Part shown: positions 57,296-64,000 of the stretch, piece by piece
How positions within the stretch are numbered: the first letter of the stretch is position 1
Layout of the letters: each line of letters starts with the position of its first letter
NCBI RefSeq assembly: GCF_002368395.1
Contig: NZ_AP018254.1
Location: 4,092,001-4,156,000, forward strand
Origin: Calothrix sp. NIES-3974
GTDB taxonomy: Bacteria > Cyanobacteriota > Cyanobacteriia > Cyanobacteriales > Nostocaceae
Length of the DNA stretch: 64,000 bases
Direction of reading: 5' to 3'
Position numbers and translations under genes: made by a program
Notes under the pieces: generated by a model
Told to the model about the DNA's origin: nothing
What the model saw: the letters and a program-made list of their open reading frames with translations, nothing else
The model's database searches: none

Positions 57296-57670
57296 TTCGC
57301 TATATTTTTAAGCAACTCCAAAGATTATAGTCATTTTAACTCCAACCTTAACACTGATTCCTGGTTGAGAACATATCTATGATCAATTGCTACAGAACAG
57401 GAAACTCAATGCTTTTACCTCATATCATAAATATATTCGCGCCTAAATAATTCAAAATCCGGATTGCTTGGGAATATTTTTATTCCTACTAGTAGTCTCT
57501 CCCATAGGTTTTGAGGGGTTTGTAGTAGTGGCTTTAGCGTCGAAAGAGCTTTGCAATCAAGGTGCTAAAGCGCTACTACCTGCCTTTTCTTACCCATCAA
57601 ATACTCTCTACCCCTCCTGACTTGTTAGGTAACGCGGGAAAAACCTGCCCCTATGGAGAAAATCCTATTT
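57296..57670. other. Intergenic region with a dispersed repeat
   Basis: The 375-bp gap lies between the STAS gene (its 3' end) and the start of the radical SAM gene, both on the minus strand. It carries the second GTAGTAGTGGCTTTAG repeat (57495-57603). No gene is supported. Confidence 0.5.
57495..57603. repeat. Dispersed repeat with GTAGTAGTGGCTTTAG arm (copy 2)
   Basis: GTCTCTCCCATAGGTTTTGA opens the unit and TTTTCTTACCCATCAAATA closes it, matching 20864-20996. Inside, GTAGTAGTGGCTTTAGCG pairs with GTGCTAAAGCGCTACTACC, giving a strong hairpin. Confidence 0.6.
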
Positions 57671-57976
57671 TTAGTCCCTAATTTCAAACACCCGATCCAA
57701 TTGGGTTAATTCAAAAATAATTCGTAATGCTGGCGAAACTGAACACAAACAAAAATCCCGTCCCTGGGATTGGGATAGTTTTAAAGCCGAAACCAAAGCC
57801 ATTAATCCAGCACTATCGATCGATTCAACTGCTTCTAAGTTAACAAGCAACCCTTGTGCATTATTTTGTTGCATGGCAGTGATTAGGCTTCGCTCAAACT
57901 CTAAAGCATTGGCAGCATTTATATTTCCCTGGGGACAAATTACCTGATACTTGGGATTGGAAAGTGTTGCTTGCAT
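57671..57976 (-). CDS. STAS-domain protein (second copy)
   Basis: The ATG at 57976 gives 101 residues; the longer frame adds 28 residues of no similarity. The STAS fold is seen in YQVICPQGNINAANALEFER, GLLVNLEAVESIDSAGLMAL and DFCLCSVSPALRIIFELTQL. The serine in DSAGL is the expected phosphorylation site. The protein lacks partner kinase or phosphatase genes nearby. It shares the RIIFELTQLDRVFEI end with the protein at 21810-22142. It is divergent from a small hypothetical gene with a CRP-type site. Confidence 0.92.
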   Translation of the reverse strand: MQATLSNPKYQVICPQGNINAANALEFERSLITAMQQNNAQGLLVNLEAVESIDSAGLMALVSALKLSQSQGRDFCLCSVSPALRIIFELTQLDRVFEIRD

Positions 57977-58516
57977 AGTTAAAATCCTATTAAATCTATT
58001 CAGCTTTAAAGATAGATGAGCTTCATTTGACCATAAACTTTTTCTCTCCACATCGACCATTTGTCTGACATTTCTTTGCTGAATCTTTATTCCTTTCCAA
58101 CCTCTATTTAAAGATTGTCATAATCTCCTAAAAAACTGTACAAATTGATACATTTTACGGAAAATTTCTTGATAAACATAAGTACTCAGACAAAATTAAT
58201 TGCATATCTTGCTTTTTGTGTTCCTGATTCTCTCTTCCTTGTTTGAACGAGTAAAGTTAATTTTGTCCAACTACTCGTTTCTGCTCATACACAATCAACA
58301 TTTGTACAGATTATGAGAATTACTCGGATCAGTAAACTTACCCCGTGAAAAAGCTAATGGTGTACGAGTGTAAGGTATCCAGAAAAAGAATATAAATGTG
58401 TTTATTTATACATTTAGTACTGTGATTTAGATCACAGCCTGCTATGGTTTTAAATCACGTTTTATACTCAGCCACAACAGAGATAATTACATTTGGAGCT
58501 GATTGGATTACTCCCT
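57977..58516. other. Divergent intergenic region carrying a CRP-type site
   Basis: The 540-bp spacer between the STAS gene and a small hypothetical gene is AT-rich. Its notable feature is the perfect palindrome at 58421-58436. I see no RNA gene. Confidence 0.5.
58421..58436. promoter_or_regulatory. CRP-type (SyCRP1/AnCrpA-like) binding site
   Basis: TGTGATTTAGATCACA has perfect TGTGA and TCACA half-sites six bases apart, matching the cAMP receptor protein consensus used by cyanobacterial SyCRP1 and AnCrpA. It lies 81 bp before the ATG of the small hypothetical gene at 58517 and about 445 bp from the divergent STAS start. Confidence 0.65.
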
Positions 58517-58711
58517 ATGCAAAACAAGTATGTGATTCGTCAATTAGTAGAGAAAGCGTTAAATATCAAGAAACTCACACCAGAAATTGAAAATGAGATT
58601 AACTGGGAGCTAACGGAAAGGGGTTACATCTCTGACGTAGATTACGAAGCACTAGAATTACTGATGGCGGAAATGGATGCGGGTAGAATCCAATTGGTTT
58701 CTAGTCTTTGA
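58517..58711 (+). CDS. Small acidic conserved hypothetical protein
   Basis: The 64-residue product (from the ATG at 58517; an upstream TTG adds eight residues) begins MQNKYVIRQLVEKALNIKKL and continues with TPEIENEINWELTERGYISD, then DYEALELLMAEMDAGRIQLV. It is predicted to be all-helical and acidic, with no export signal or metal motif. The pattern is like short conserved cyanobacterial proteins of unknown role. Coding support comes from even codon usage and the CRP-type site upstream, which suggests cAMP control. I do not recognise a family. Confidence 0.65.
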   Translation: MQNKYVIRQLVEKALNIKKLTPEIENEINWELTERGYISDVDYEALELLMAEMDAGRIQLVSSL

Positions 58712-58835
58712 AAATCAAGCTGTTCTATAAATGGCATATGTATCGTTAAATACTAAAGTCTTCAGGTAAAGGCAAGTATTAAAAGAAACAAGATAATTAC
58801 AGGCTTGCGTTTTTATGCAGGGAAATAAAAACAGA

Positions 58836-59189
58836 TTAAGAGCGTTGGATTGACCAAAAATCTTGGATAAAGCGGTTGAGAATCTGATTGGTAGGTATAG
58901 TGGAGGTTGCCGAAGGTTTTGTGGACTTCTCTCCTAGTTGGGTCAGGTAATTAATTACTTCTGTATCCAAAGCTGGTTGAAAGAATTCGCTTGGCCACAG
59001 CAAATCAGACGCGTCTTGCAAATCGGTAATTAGGGATTCTGATTCAATTGCAGTTTCCACCAGGAATAGGGGACGTACCCAAAATAGACGACGGGAAACA
59101 ACATGTTCGATGAGTTGGCAATACAAGCGGACGTGGTGATTTTGCAGGTACAGGATTTGTCCAACGGAAAAATGAGTATTTTTAGCCAT
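58836..59189 (-). CDS. Conserved hypothetical cyanobacterial protein
   Basis: The 117-residue soluble product begins MAKNTHFSVGQILYLQNHHV and continues RLYCQLIEHVVSRRLFWVRP and ESLITDLQDASDLLWPSEFF, which read like a small beta-barrel followed by helices. The C-terminus (ILNRFIQDFWSIQRS) is an amphipathic helix. I do not recognise a named domain. It diverges from clpS with 217 bp between, and converges with the small CRP-linked gene. Confidence 0.7.
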   Translation of the reverse strand: MAKNTHFSVGQILYLQNHHVRLYCQLIEHVVSRRLFWVRPLFLVETAIESESLITDLQDASDLLWPSEFFQPALDTEVINYLTQLGEKSTKPSATSTIPTNQILNRFIQDFWSIQRS

Positions 59190-59406
59190 AGGGATAAATA
59201 TTTCCTCAAGCTAAATAGTAATAAATAGTAACGTGGTAAGCTTGCGTGGGAATTACTGGGTTGAGAAGATGGTTAGCGATCGCCAACAGAATTGGTTCGC
59301 ACCTGGATTTTCCATAATGTTATAAAATTATTGAGTTAGTGTTTAAGTTTGATTAAACAGCTAACGTTACCATTGTAGTCATGATATCAAAATTACAGCA
59401 AAAGCC

Positions 59407-59688
59407 GTGTCAGTCGAAACCATAGCCAAGCCTTCTACAGTTAGAAAAATTGCACCTCGGTATCGCGTTTTGCTCCATAATGACGACTTTAATCCGATGG
59501 AGTACGTAGTACAGGTTTTACTAACTACGGTACCGAGCTTGACCCAGCCCCAAGCCGTAGATATTATGATGGAGGCCCATACCAATGGAATTGCCCTTGT
59601 AATTACCTGCGCTCAAGAACATGCAGAATTTTATTGTGAAACCCTCAAAAATAAGGGTTTGACGAGTACAATTGAGCCAGATGAATAG
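59407..59688 (+). CDS. clpS: ClpS adaptor protein
   Basis: The 93-residue protein starts at a GTG. It has the ClpS core: PRYRVLLHNDDFNPMEYVVQ, in which the HNDD pair binds N-end rule residues, then MMEAHTNGIALVITCAQEHA and EFYCETLKNKGLTSTIEPDE. ClpS docks on the ClpC N-domain and delivers proteins with destabilising N-termini to ClpCP. Cyanobacteria have two ClpS types; the EHAEFYCETLKNKGL end fits the common ClpS1. It is followed 94 bp later by a membrane protease gene. Confidence 0.96.
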   Translation: MSVETIAKPSTVRKIAPRYRVLLHNDDFNPMEYVVQVLLTTVPSLTQPQAVDIMMEAHTNGIALVITCAQEHAEFYCETLKNKGLTSTIEPDE

Positions 59689-59734
59689 GTTAATTTTTTA
59701 CCAGGTATCCTTGATTATTCGTCAAGACGAAACG

Positions 59735-59754
59735 AGACGTAGGAAAATACGTCT
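59735..59754. repeat. Degenerate GAGACG palindrome
   Basis: AGACGTA and TACGTCT enclose GGAAAA between clpS and the CPBP protease gene. A worn copy of the family. Confidence 0.5.
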
Positions 59755-59782
59755 ATCAGCAGATGTCTGGTGATAGTTTTAT

Positions 59783-60619
59783 ATGCGTATTTACGGAATT
59801 TCCATTGCCCACCTACCCGTTCCTTTGCGGATACTTGGATTTGTTTTGTGTTTAGCCTTTTTATGGCTACCGATTGCGATTCCCATATACTTACTGATTC
59901 CCGATGATGCGAATTTAGTCACCATTTTGACAATGGGGTTGCTGGCGATCGCATTTTTGCTTTTACTACCCGCTTGGAGTCAAGCTATTCACCAGCAGCA
60001 TCAAGCTTTTACCCATTATGGGTTGGAGTTTAGTCGCAGGAATTTGCTTGAGTTCAGCAATGGTTTAGCAATTGGCTTAATTAGTATTCAATTATTATTT
60101 TTAGTCCAAGCTGGATTAGGATGGTTGGAATGGCAACCATCGACAGCACCTATTAGCCGTTGGATTCTGGAAGCAATTCCGACGGCAATGGGGACAGCAT
60201 TGGCAGAAGAACTATTTTTTCGCGGTTGGATGTATGATGAACTGAGAAGGGATTACAGTCGGTCGGTGACGATTTGGGCGACATCCTTAATTTTTGCGAT
60301 CGCTCATTTCCTCAAACCGCTCCCGGAAATTATTCGTACATCCCCCCAGTTTTTTGGTTTACTTTTACTGGCATTACTATGTGCTTGGGGGAAAAACCTG
60401 TGTCGCGGACGTTTAGGTTTACCGATTGGTATTCATGCAGGATTGATTTGGGGATGGTATGTCCTGAATGTTGGTCAACTGATTAAATATACCCGTACAG
60501 TTCCCGTTTGGGTGACAGGGGTTAATGATAATCCCCTAGCAGGAGTGATGGGTTTAGGGTTTTTGCTTGTACTATTTATAGTAATACGTCAGCAAGCGAT
60601 CGCGAAGACAAGAAATTAA
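59783..60619 (+). CDS. CPBP family intramembrane glutamic endopeptidase
   Basis: The 278-residue membrane protein has seven or eight helices and the ABI/CPBP motifs: ALAEELFFRGWMYDELRRDY (EExxxR catalytic glutamates), SLIFAIAHFLKPL (FxxxH) and PIGIHAGLIWGWYVLN (HxxxW/N). Family members are membrane proteases of the Rce1 type, some acting in bacteriocin immunity or stress signalling. In plants and cyanobacteria relatives affect light acclimation, but the substrate is unknown. It is downstream of clpS by about 94 bp and may be cotranscribed. Confidence 0.92.
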   Translation: MRIYGISIAHLPVPLRILGFVLCLAFLWLPIAIPIYLLIPDDANLVTILTMGLLAIAFLLLLPAWSQAIHQQHQAFTHYGLEFSRRNLLEFSNGLAIGLISIQLLFLVQAGLGWLEWQPSTAPISRWILEAIPTAMGTALAEELFFRGWMYDELRRDYSRSVTIWATSLIFAIAHFLKPLPEIIRTSPQFFGLLLLALLCAWGKNLCRGRLGLPIGIHAGLIWGWYVLNVGQLIKYTRTVPVWVTGVNDNPLAGVMGLGFLLVLFIVIRQQAIAKTRN

Positions 60620-60674
60620 GCATCAGAACCATCAAAAATAAACCCTACCCTCCTGCTTTGGTTTAGATATAGCT

Positions 60675-61231
60675 ATGACAAACCTCAAAAATATTAGAAG
60701 TCTCTACTATATAACCCATGTTAATAATTTACCATCAATATTGCAATCTTGAATCAAGTAATTCTATCCCATCGAAAAGTAGAGGAATTGGGGATTTCCT
60801 ATACAGCAATTTATGATTCTGGAGTAATTAATCGTAGAAAAGATAAATCTACACCAGAGAAAAGTAGTTTGTGGGATTATGCAAACTTATATTTTCAACC
60901 TCGCAACCCCATGATGTATCGGGTTATGAGTGAAAAAAATCTGGACAAAAAAGATATTGCTGTAATAGGGATAAAACCAGGTGTCTTGAATTTAACAGGG
61001 GGATTTATTACTGACGGTAACGCAGCGAATGAATCGATAAAAATTTACCCTGTGCAAGAAGGTTTAGAAGTTCTCAAACAGCAATGGCACATTATTCAAA
61101 ATGATTGGTGGAATGAGCTTGATGGTTCAAAACGGAAAATCATGTCCGAGTGTTTTTTACCGGAAAAAATCGCTCCAGAATTCATCCATTCAATTTTCGT
61201 GACTAATCATTATGAAGTATTTACAGCATAA
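60675..61231 (+). pseudogene. darT-like (DUF4433) DNA ADP-ribosyltransferase gene, frameshifted
   Basis: Read in two frames this is a DarT-type toxin of about 185 residues. The first frame from the ATG at 60675 gives MTNLKNIRSLYYITHVNNLP followed by SILQS, the DarT N-terminal NAD-site motif (YxITHxxNLpSIL), and stops at TGA 60750-60752. The second frame from 60749 continues NQVILSHRKVEELGISYTAI, then DYANLYFQPRNPMMYRVM, the usual FxPRxPMLY motif, and ends KRKIMSECFLPEKIAPEFIH, the region of the catalytic glutamate. The break lies at the motif that holds NAD, so activity should be lost. No DarG macrodomain antitoxin gene follows. It could also be a sequencing error or an inactive remnant of a DarTG anti-phage system. 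Confidence 0.7.
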
Positions 61232-61522
61232 TTTAAGAAGGATACATTCGTCAAAAAAATTATCGGGAGCATTCCAAATATGTAAAAACATATTTTGTCA
61301 TTGCATAGACGCGTAGCGGATCGACCGCAGGGTTGTAAAGTAATAATCGCAAAATCTATCACTCAGAATGAGTCTATCAATTGCTGAAGGTTAGACTTTT
61401 AATACAATTAATACAATGATTCAGATTATTCTGTCACCAAGGGATAAAAGCTGGGATACACCCATTTTCATCAAGCTTGGAAAATTGAAATAAAGTCCAT
61501 TATACAACTGAAATCTGCCGTA
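61232..61522. other. Spacer downstream of the darT-like remnant
   Basis: The 291-bp gap between convergent genes has no open frame, no macrodomain (DarG) fragment and no clear repeat apart from a short GACGCGTAGCGGATCGACCG piece near 61309. Confidence 0.5.
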
Positions 61523-62515
61523 CTATAAACTCCACTGCTCCAACGTTGCTAACTTAGTATCTAACCAATCATCATCAAAATCAGCGTATCCCTTCACATT
61601 ACCTACCATATGGGTGGCTATTCCCATCATCCAAATATGGGCTACTTTCACAAACACGGGAATTGCAGCTAATTCCCCATCACCTAACTCCCTAACATCT
61701 TGATAACCATCCACAAAACAGTTTCTCACCTCAAAATCAATCTTCATTTCTATCGAGGTTTGTAGAAACTTGGCAATATCAAAGATTCGCCAACCATAAC
61801 CACATTGCTCAAAATCCAACCAAGTCACTTGATTATAATTGTTAAAGAGAACATTGCCAGTATGAACATCCCCCATACAGAGACCAAATTCAGGTGCGAT
61901 CGCAGGTAAATTTAACTGTTGAATTTGTCTTTTTAAAGTTAAATTGGTGGTTTTTAAAAATTTAATTTGCTCAGGAAGGTGGGGATATACATTACTAATA
62001 CCCTTGATGGACCAATCCAATAAATATCTAGTATTTAATTTTCTGACCCCAGTAACTTGTTGATAACTATGGGAAAAATTATCTAAATAATTATGTATAT
62101 TCGCTAAACTACGCCCTAAAAGATAACTTTGAACAACATCTAATTTCCGCTTGATCACTTTACCCTGGGGATACACAAATAAAACTACGTATCTTTTCCC
62201 CTCCGGAGCCAAAACTTCAGTCATCAATTTACCATCATGACGGGTAAGAGGATAGGCAATTGGTTGTTGATGTTGACGCAAAAAATCTAAAACTTTTAAC
62301 TCAAAATTAATTGCTTTTTGGTTTTGCCAATGATGACGATAAACCCGCAAAATATACTGATTAGTATCTGTAATGATTAAATACGTATCATGGAGTCCTG
62401 TTTTGTATAATTTGCACTCAGTCACCTGGCCGATGGGATAGTGAACACAGACCTTACGGATAAAATCAGCACCATCAAGAATCGAATGAACGACAGTAAA
62501 TTGACCTTGGGACAT
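61523..62515 (-). CDS. Phosphotransferase (APH/choline-kinase fold) family protein
   Basis: The 330-residue protein has the aminoglycoside phosphotransferase fold: YLIITDTNQYILRVYRHHWQ with the ATP lysine/arginine region, YVVLFVYPQGKVIKRKLD hinge, catalytic loop LCMGDVHTGNVLFNN, and the metal-binding VTWLDFEQCGYGWRIFDIAK. In the Brenner loop the usual HxD histidine is a methionine (MGD), although the aspartate, following histidine and asparagine remain. SrkA-, ThrB- and choline-kinase relatives phosphorylate diverse small hydroxyl substrates; this one cannot be assigned. It is divergent from ispG. Confidence 0.87.
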   Translation of the reverse strand: MSQGQFTVVHSILDGADFIRKVCVHYPIGQVTECKLYKTGLHDTYLIITDTNQYILRVYRHHWQNQKAINFELKVLDFLRQHQQPIAYPLTRHDGKLMTEVLAPEGKRYVVLFVYPQGKVIKRKLDVVQSYLLGRSLANIHNYLDNFSHSYQQVTGVRKLNTRYLLDWSIKGISNVYPHLPEQIKFLKTTNLTLKRQIQQLNLPAIAPEFGLCMGDVHTGNVLFNNYNQVTWLDFEQCGYGWRIFDIAKFLQTSIEMKIDFEVRNCFVDGYQDVRELGDGELAAIPVFVKVAHIWMMGIATHMVGNVKGYADFDDDWLDTKLATLEQWSL

Positions 62516-62756
62516 GCACTCTCCCCGAACCCCCTACTTCCCACTTCCTGCACACAACAAAAGTAATGGTGAAAATAACAAATCTCAATCAATCGCTCTA
62601 AATTATCCAGCTTTTAACCAAATCCAATCAACTTTTTGCAGTGTTATCGTTATTTTCTGCAAAAACGTCACCTAAAAGTACCCCATCTATGGCAACCTAG
62701 GAAGCAGAATGTTGAAAAATTTGATATTTTCGCTACAGATATTACCCGTATAGGTT

Positions 62757-63983
62757 ATGCAAACTCTGCCTACGCTTACAAACTCAAATACCGCATCCCA
62801 ACTACCTGCGTTTGACACCACCATCAAACGTCGCAAAACCCGTCCTGTACAGGTGGGAAATGTCACCATTGGCGGTGGTCATCCGGTAGTTGTGCAGTCG
62901 ATGATTAACGAAGATACCCTCGATATTGATGGTTCTGTGGCTGCAATTCGGCGTTTGCACGAAATTGGTTGCGAAATCGTCCGTGTCACGGTTCCCAGTA
63001 TGGCACATGCAAAAGCGTTGGCGGAAATTAAACAAAAATTGAAGTCAACCTACATGGATGTACCGTTGGTGGCTGATGTTCACCATAATGGGATGAAAAT
63101 CGCCATTGAGGTATCTAAGCATATCGAAAAGGTGAGGATCAACCCCGGTTTATACGTATTTGAAAAGCCAAATGCCAACCGCACCGAATATACTCAAGCA
63201 GAATTCATAGAAATAGGGGAGAAAATCCGGGAAACTTTGGAACCCCTGGTAATTTCCCTGCGCGACCAAAATAAAGCTTTGCGAATCGGGGTAAATCATG
63301 GTTCCCTCGCAGAACGGATGTTATTTACCTACGGAGATACCCCGGAAGGGATGGTGGAATCGGCTTTAGAATTTATTCGGATTTGTGAATCCTTGGATTT
63401 TCACAATATCGTCATTTCCATGAAGGCTTCCCGTGTCCCGGTAATGATTGCTGCATATCGCTTGATGGCAGCACGGATGGATGAATTGGGGATGGACTAC
63501 CCGTTACATTTAGGTGTCACCGAAGCTGGTGACGGGGAATATGGACGGATTAAATCCACTGCGGGAATTGCGACCTTGCTCGCGGATGGGATTGGTGATA
63601 CGATTCGTGTTTCCTTGACAGAACCACCAGAAAAGGAAATTCCCGTTTGCTATAGTATTTTACAGGCTTTGGGATTACGCAAAACAATGGTGGAATACGT
63701 TGCTTGTCCTTCCTGTGGTAGAACATTATTTAATCTGGAAGAGGTTTTACACAAGGTTCGGGAAGCAACCAAACACCTCACAGGTTTAGATATCGCGGTG
63801 ATGGGTTGTATTGTCAACGGTCCTGGGGAAATGGCTGATGCGGACTATGGCTATGTGGGTAAAACCCCTGGTTATATTTCCCTTTATCGCGGACGGGAGG
63901 AAATCAAAAAAGTCCCGGAAGACAAAGGAGTCGAAGAATTAATCAATTTGATCAAAGCCGACGGTCGTTGGGTCGAACCGTGA
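62757..63983 (+). CDS. ispG: (E)-4-hydroxy-3-methylbut-2-enyl-diphosphate synthase
   Basis: The 408-residue 4Fe-4S enzyme converts MEcPP to HMBPP, the penultimate step of the MEP isoprenoid pathway that feeds carotenoids, phytol, quinones and polyprenyl phosphates. It has [20 protein letters not shown], the [20 protein letters not shown] barrel motif and the cluster ligands in [17 protein letters not shown] and [18 protein letters not shown]. Two-domain bacterial form, no insert. In cyanobacteria electrons come from ferredoxin. The product ends 17 bp before the window edge. Its start ATG has no strong ribosome binding site but the family start (TLP...) fits. Confidence 0.97.
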   Translation: MQTLPTLTNSNTASQLPAFDTTIKRRKTRPVQVGNVTIGGGHPVVVQSMINEDTLDIDGSVAAIRRLHEIGCEIVRVTVPSMAHAKALAEIKQKLKSTYMDVPLVADVHHNGMKIAIEVSKHIEKVRINPGLYVFEKPNANRTEYTQAEFIEIGEKIRETLEPLVISLRDQNKALRIGVNHGSLAERMLFTYGDTPEGMVESALEFIRICESLDFHNIVISMKASRVPVMIAAYRLMAARMDELGMDYPLHLGVTEAGDGEYGRIKSTAGIATLLADGIGDTIRVSLTEPPEKEIPVCYSILQALGLRKTMVEYVACPSCGRTLFNLEEVLHKVREATKHLTGLDIAVMGCIVNGPGEMADADYGYVGKTPGYISLYRGREEIKKVPEDKGVEELINLIKADGRWVEP

Positions 63984-64000
63984 GGGGATTTTGAATTTTA

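Overview
The window is chromosomal DNA from a cyanobacterium, most likely a filamentous heterocyst-forming member of the Nostocales. The evidence is the frequent HIP1 octamer GCGATCGC, a PATAN-REC regulator of the PatA type, a XisI protein (the fdxN-element excision family), a single-subunit ferredoxin-type glutamate synthase, a cytochrome c6-like protein, the cyanobacterial rne-rnhB pair, and many short dispersed repeats. No rRNA, tRNA, CRISPR array, intact transposase or phage gene could be supported. Most genes are housekeeping; the accessory signal sits in two cell-envelope glycosylation clusters, two broken accessory genes and several families of small repeats.

Region 1-5 kb: the 5' end of an RluA-type pseudouridine synthase runs off the left edge. 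It is followed by a PatA-like response regulator, an exported M48-like protein without the HExxH motif, and a Gfo/Idh/MocA oxidoreductase. Region 5-8.6 kb: a tight leftward operon with a UbiA-family prenyl-phosphate phosphoribosyltransferase, a YqeG-type HAD phosphatase, a four-helix SMR/EamA protein and a multi-spanning GT-C-like protein. It reads like a route from polyprenyl phosphate to a lipid-linked pentose, then flipping, then transfer. Region 9.5-16.7 kb: cytochrome c6-like protein, aldo/keto reductase, DUF1499 protein, M23 peptidase with coiled coil, RodZ-like protein, RsuA/RluB-type pseudouridine synthase, DUF2993 protein and fructosamine kinase-like protein.

Region 17-24.4 kb: intact xisI behind a truncated xisH, an ABC1/UbiB kinase, a sulfiredoxin-Dps pair for peroxide and iron stress, an XRE-HTH protein with a GrpE-like C-terminus, an orphan STAS protein, transaldolase and a DUF2839 protein. 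Region 24.4-31 kb: methyltransferase, GT2 polyprenyl-phosphate glycosyltransferase, a second SMR/EamA protein and a PIG-V-like mannosyltransferase, then a polysaccharide deacetylase flanked by inverted copies of a dispersed repeat. Region 31.8-41 kb: glsF on the minus strand, a phosphodiester glycosidase-domain protein, a cupin and an IscA/HesB-like protein.

Region 41-46.5 kb: the str operon rpsL-rpsG-fusA-tuf-rpsJ behind a near-consensus promoter. Region 47-57.3 kb: LON-substrate-binding-domain protein, prephenate dehydratase, DUF1997 protein, rnhB, rne, a 1.7-kb gap and a two-domain radical SAM protein. Region 57.6-64 kb: second STAS protein, a small hypothetical gene with a perfect CRP-type palindrome upstream, clpS, a CPBP protease, a frameshifted darT-like toxin gene without a DarG partner, a phosphotransferase and ispG.

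The spacers are long and repeat-rich. At least five repeat families are visible: a MITE-like element with a central GAGACG palindrome, a second MITE with AGGACTTACGCA ends, a TTCTCACAAAT element, a GTAGTAGTGGCTTTAG element, and heptamer-like AATCCAAAATCT runs. The best candidates for new biology are the two lipid-linked sugar clusters, the HTH-GrpE fusion and the exported protease-like protein without its catalytic motif.
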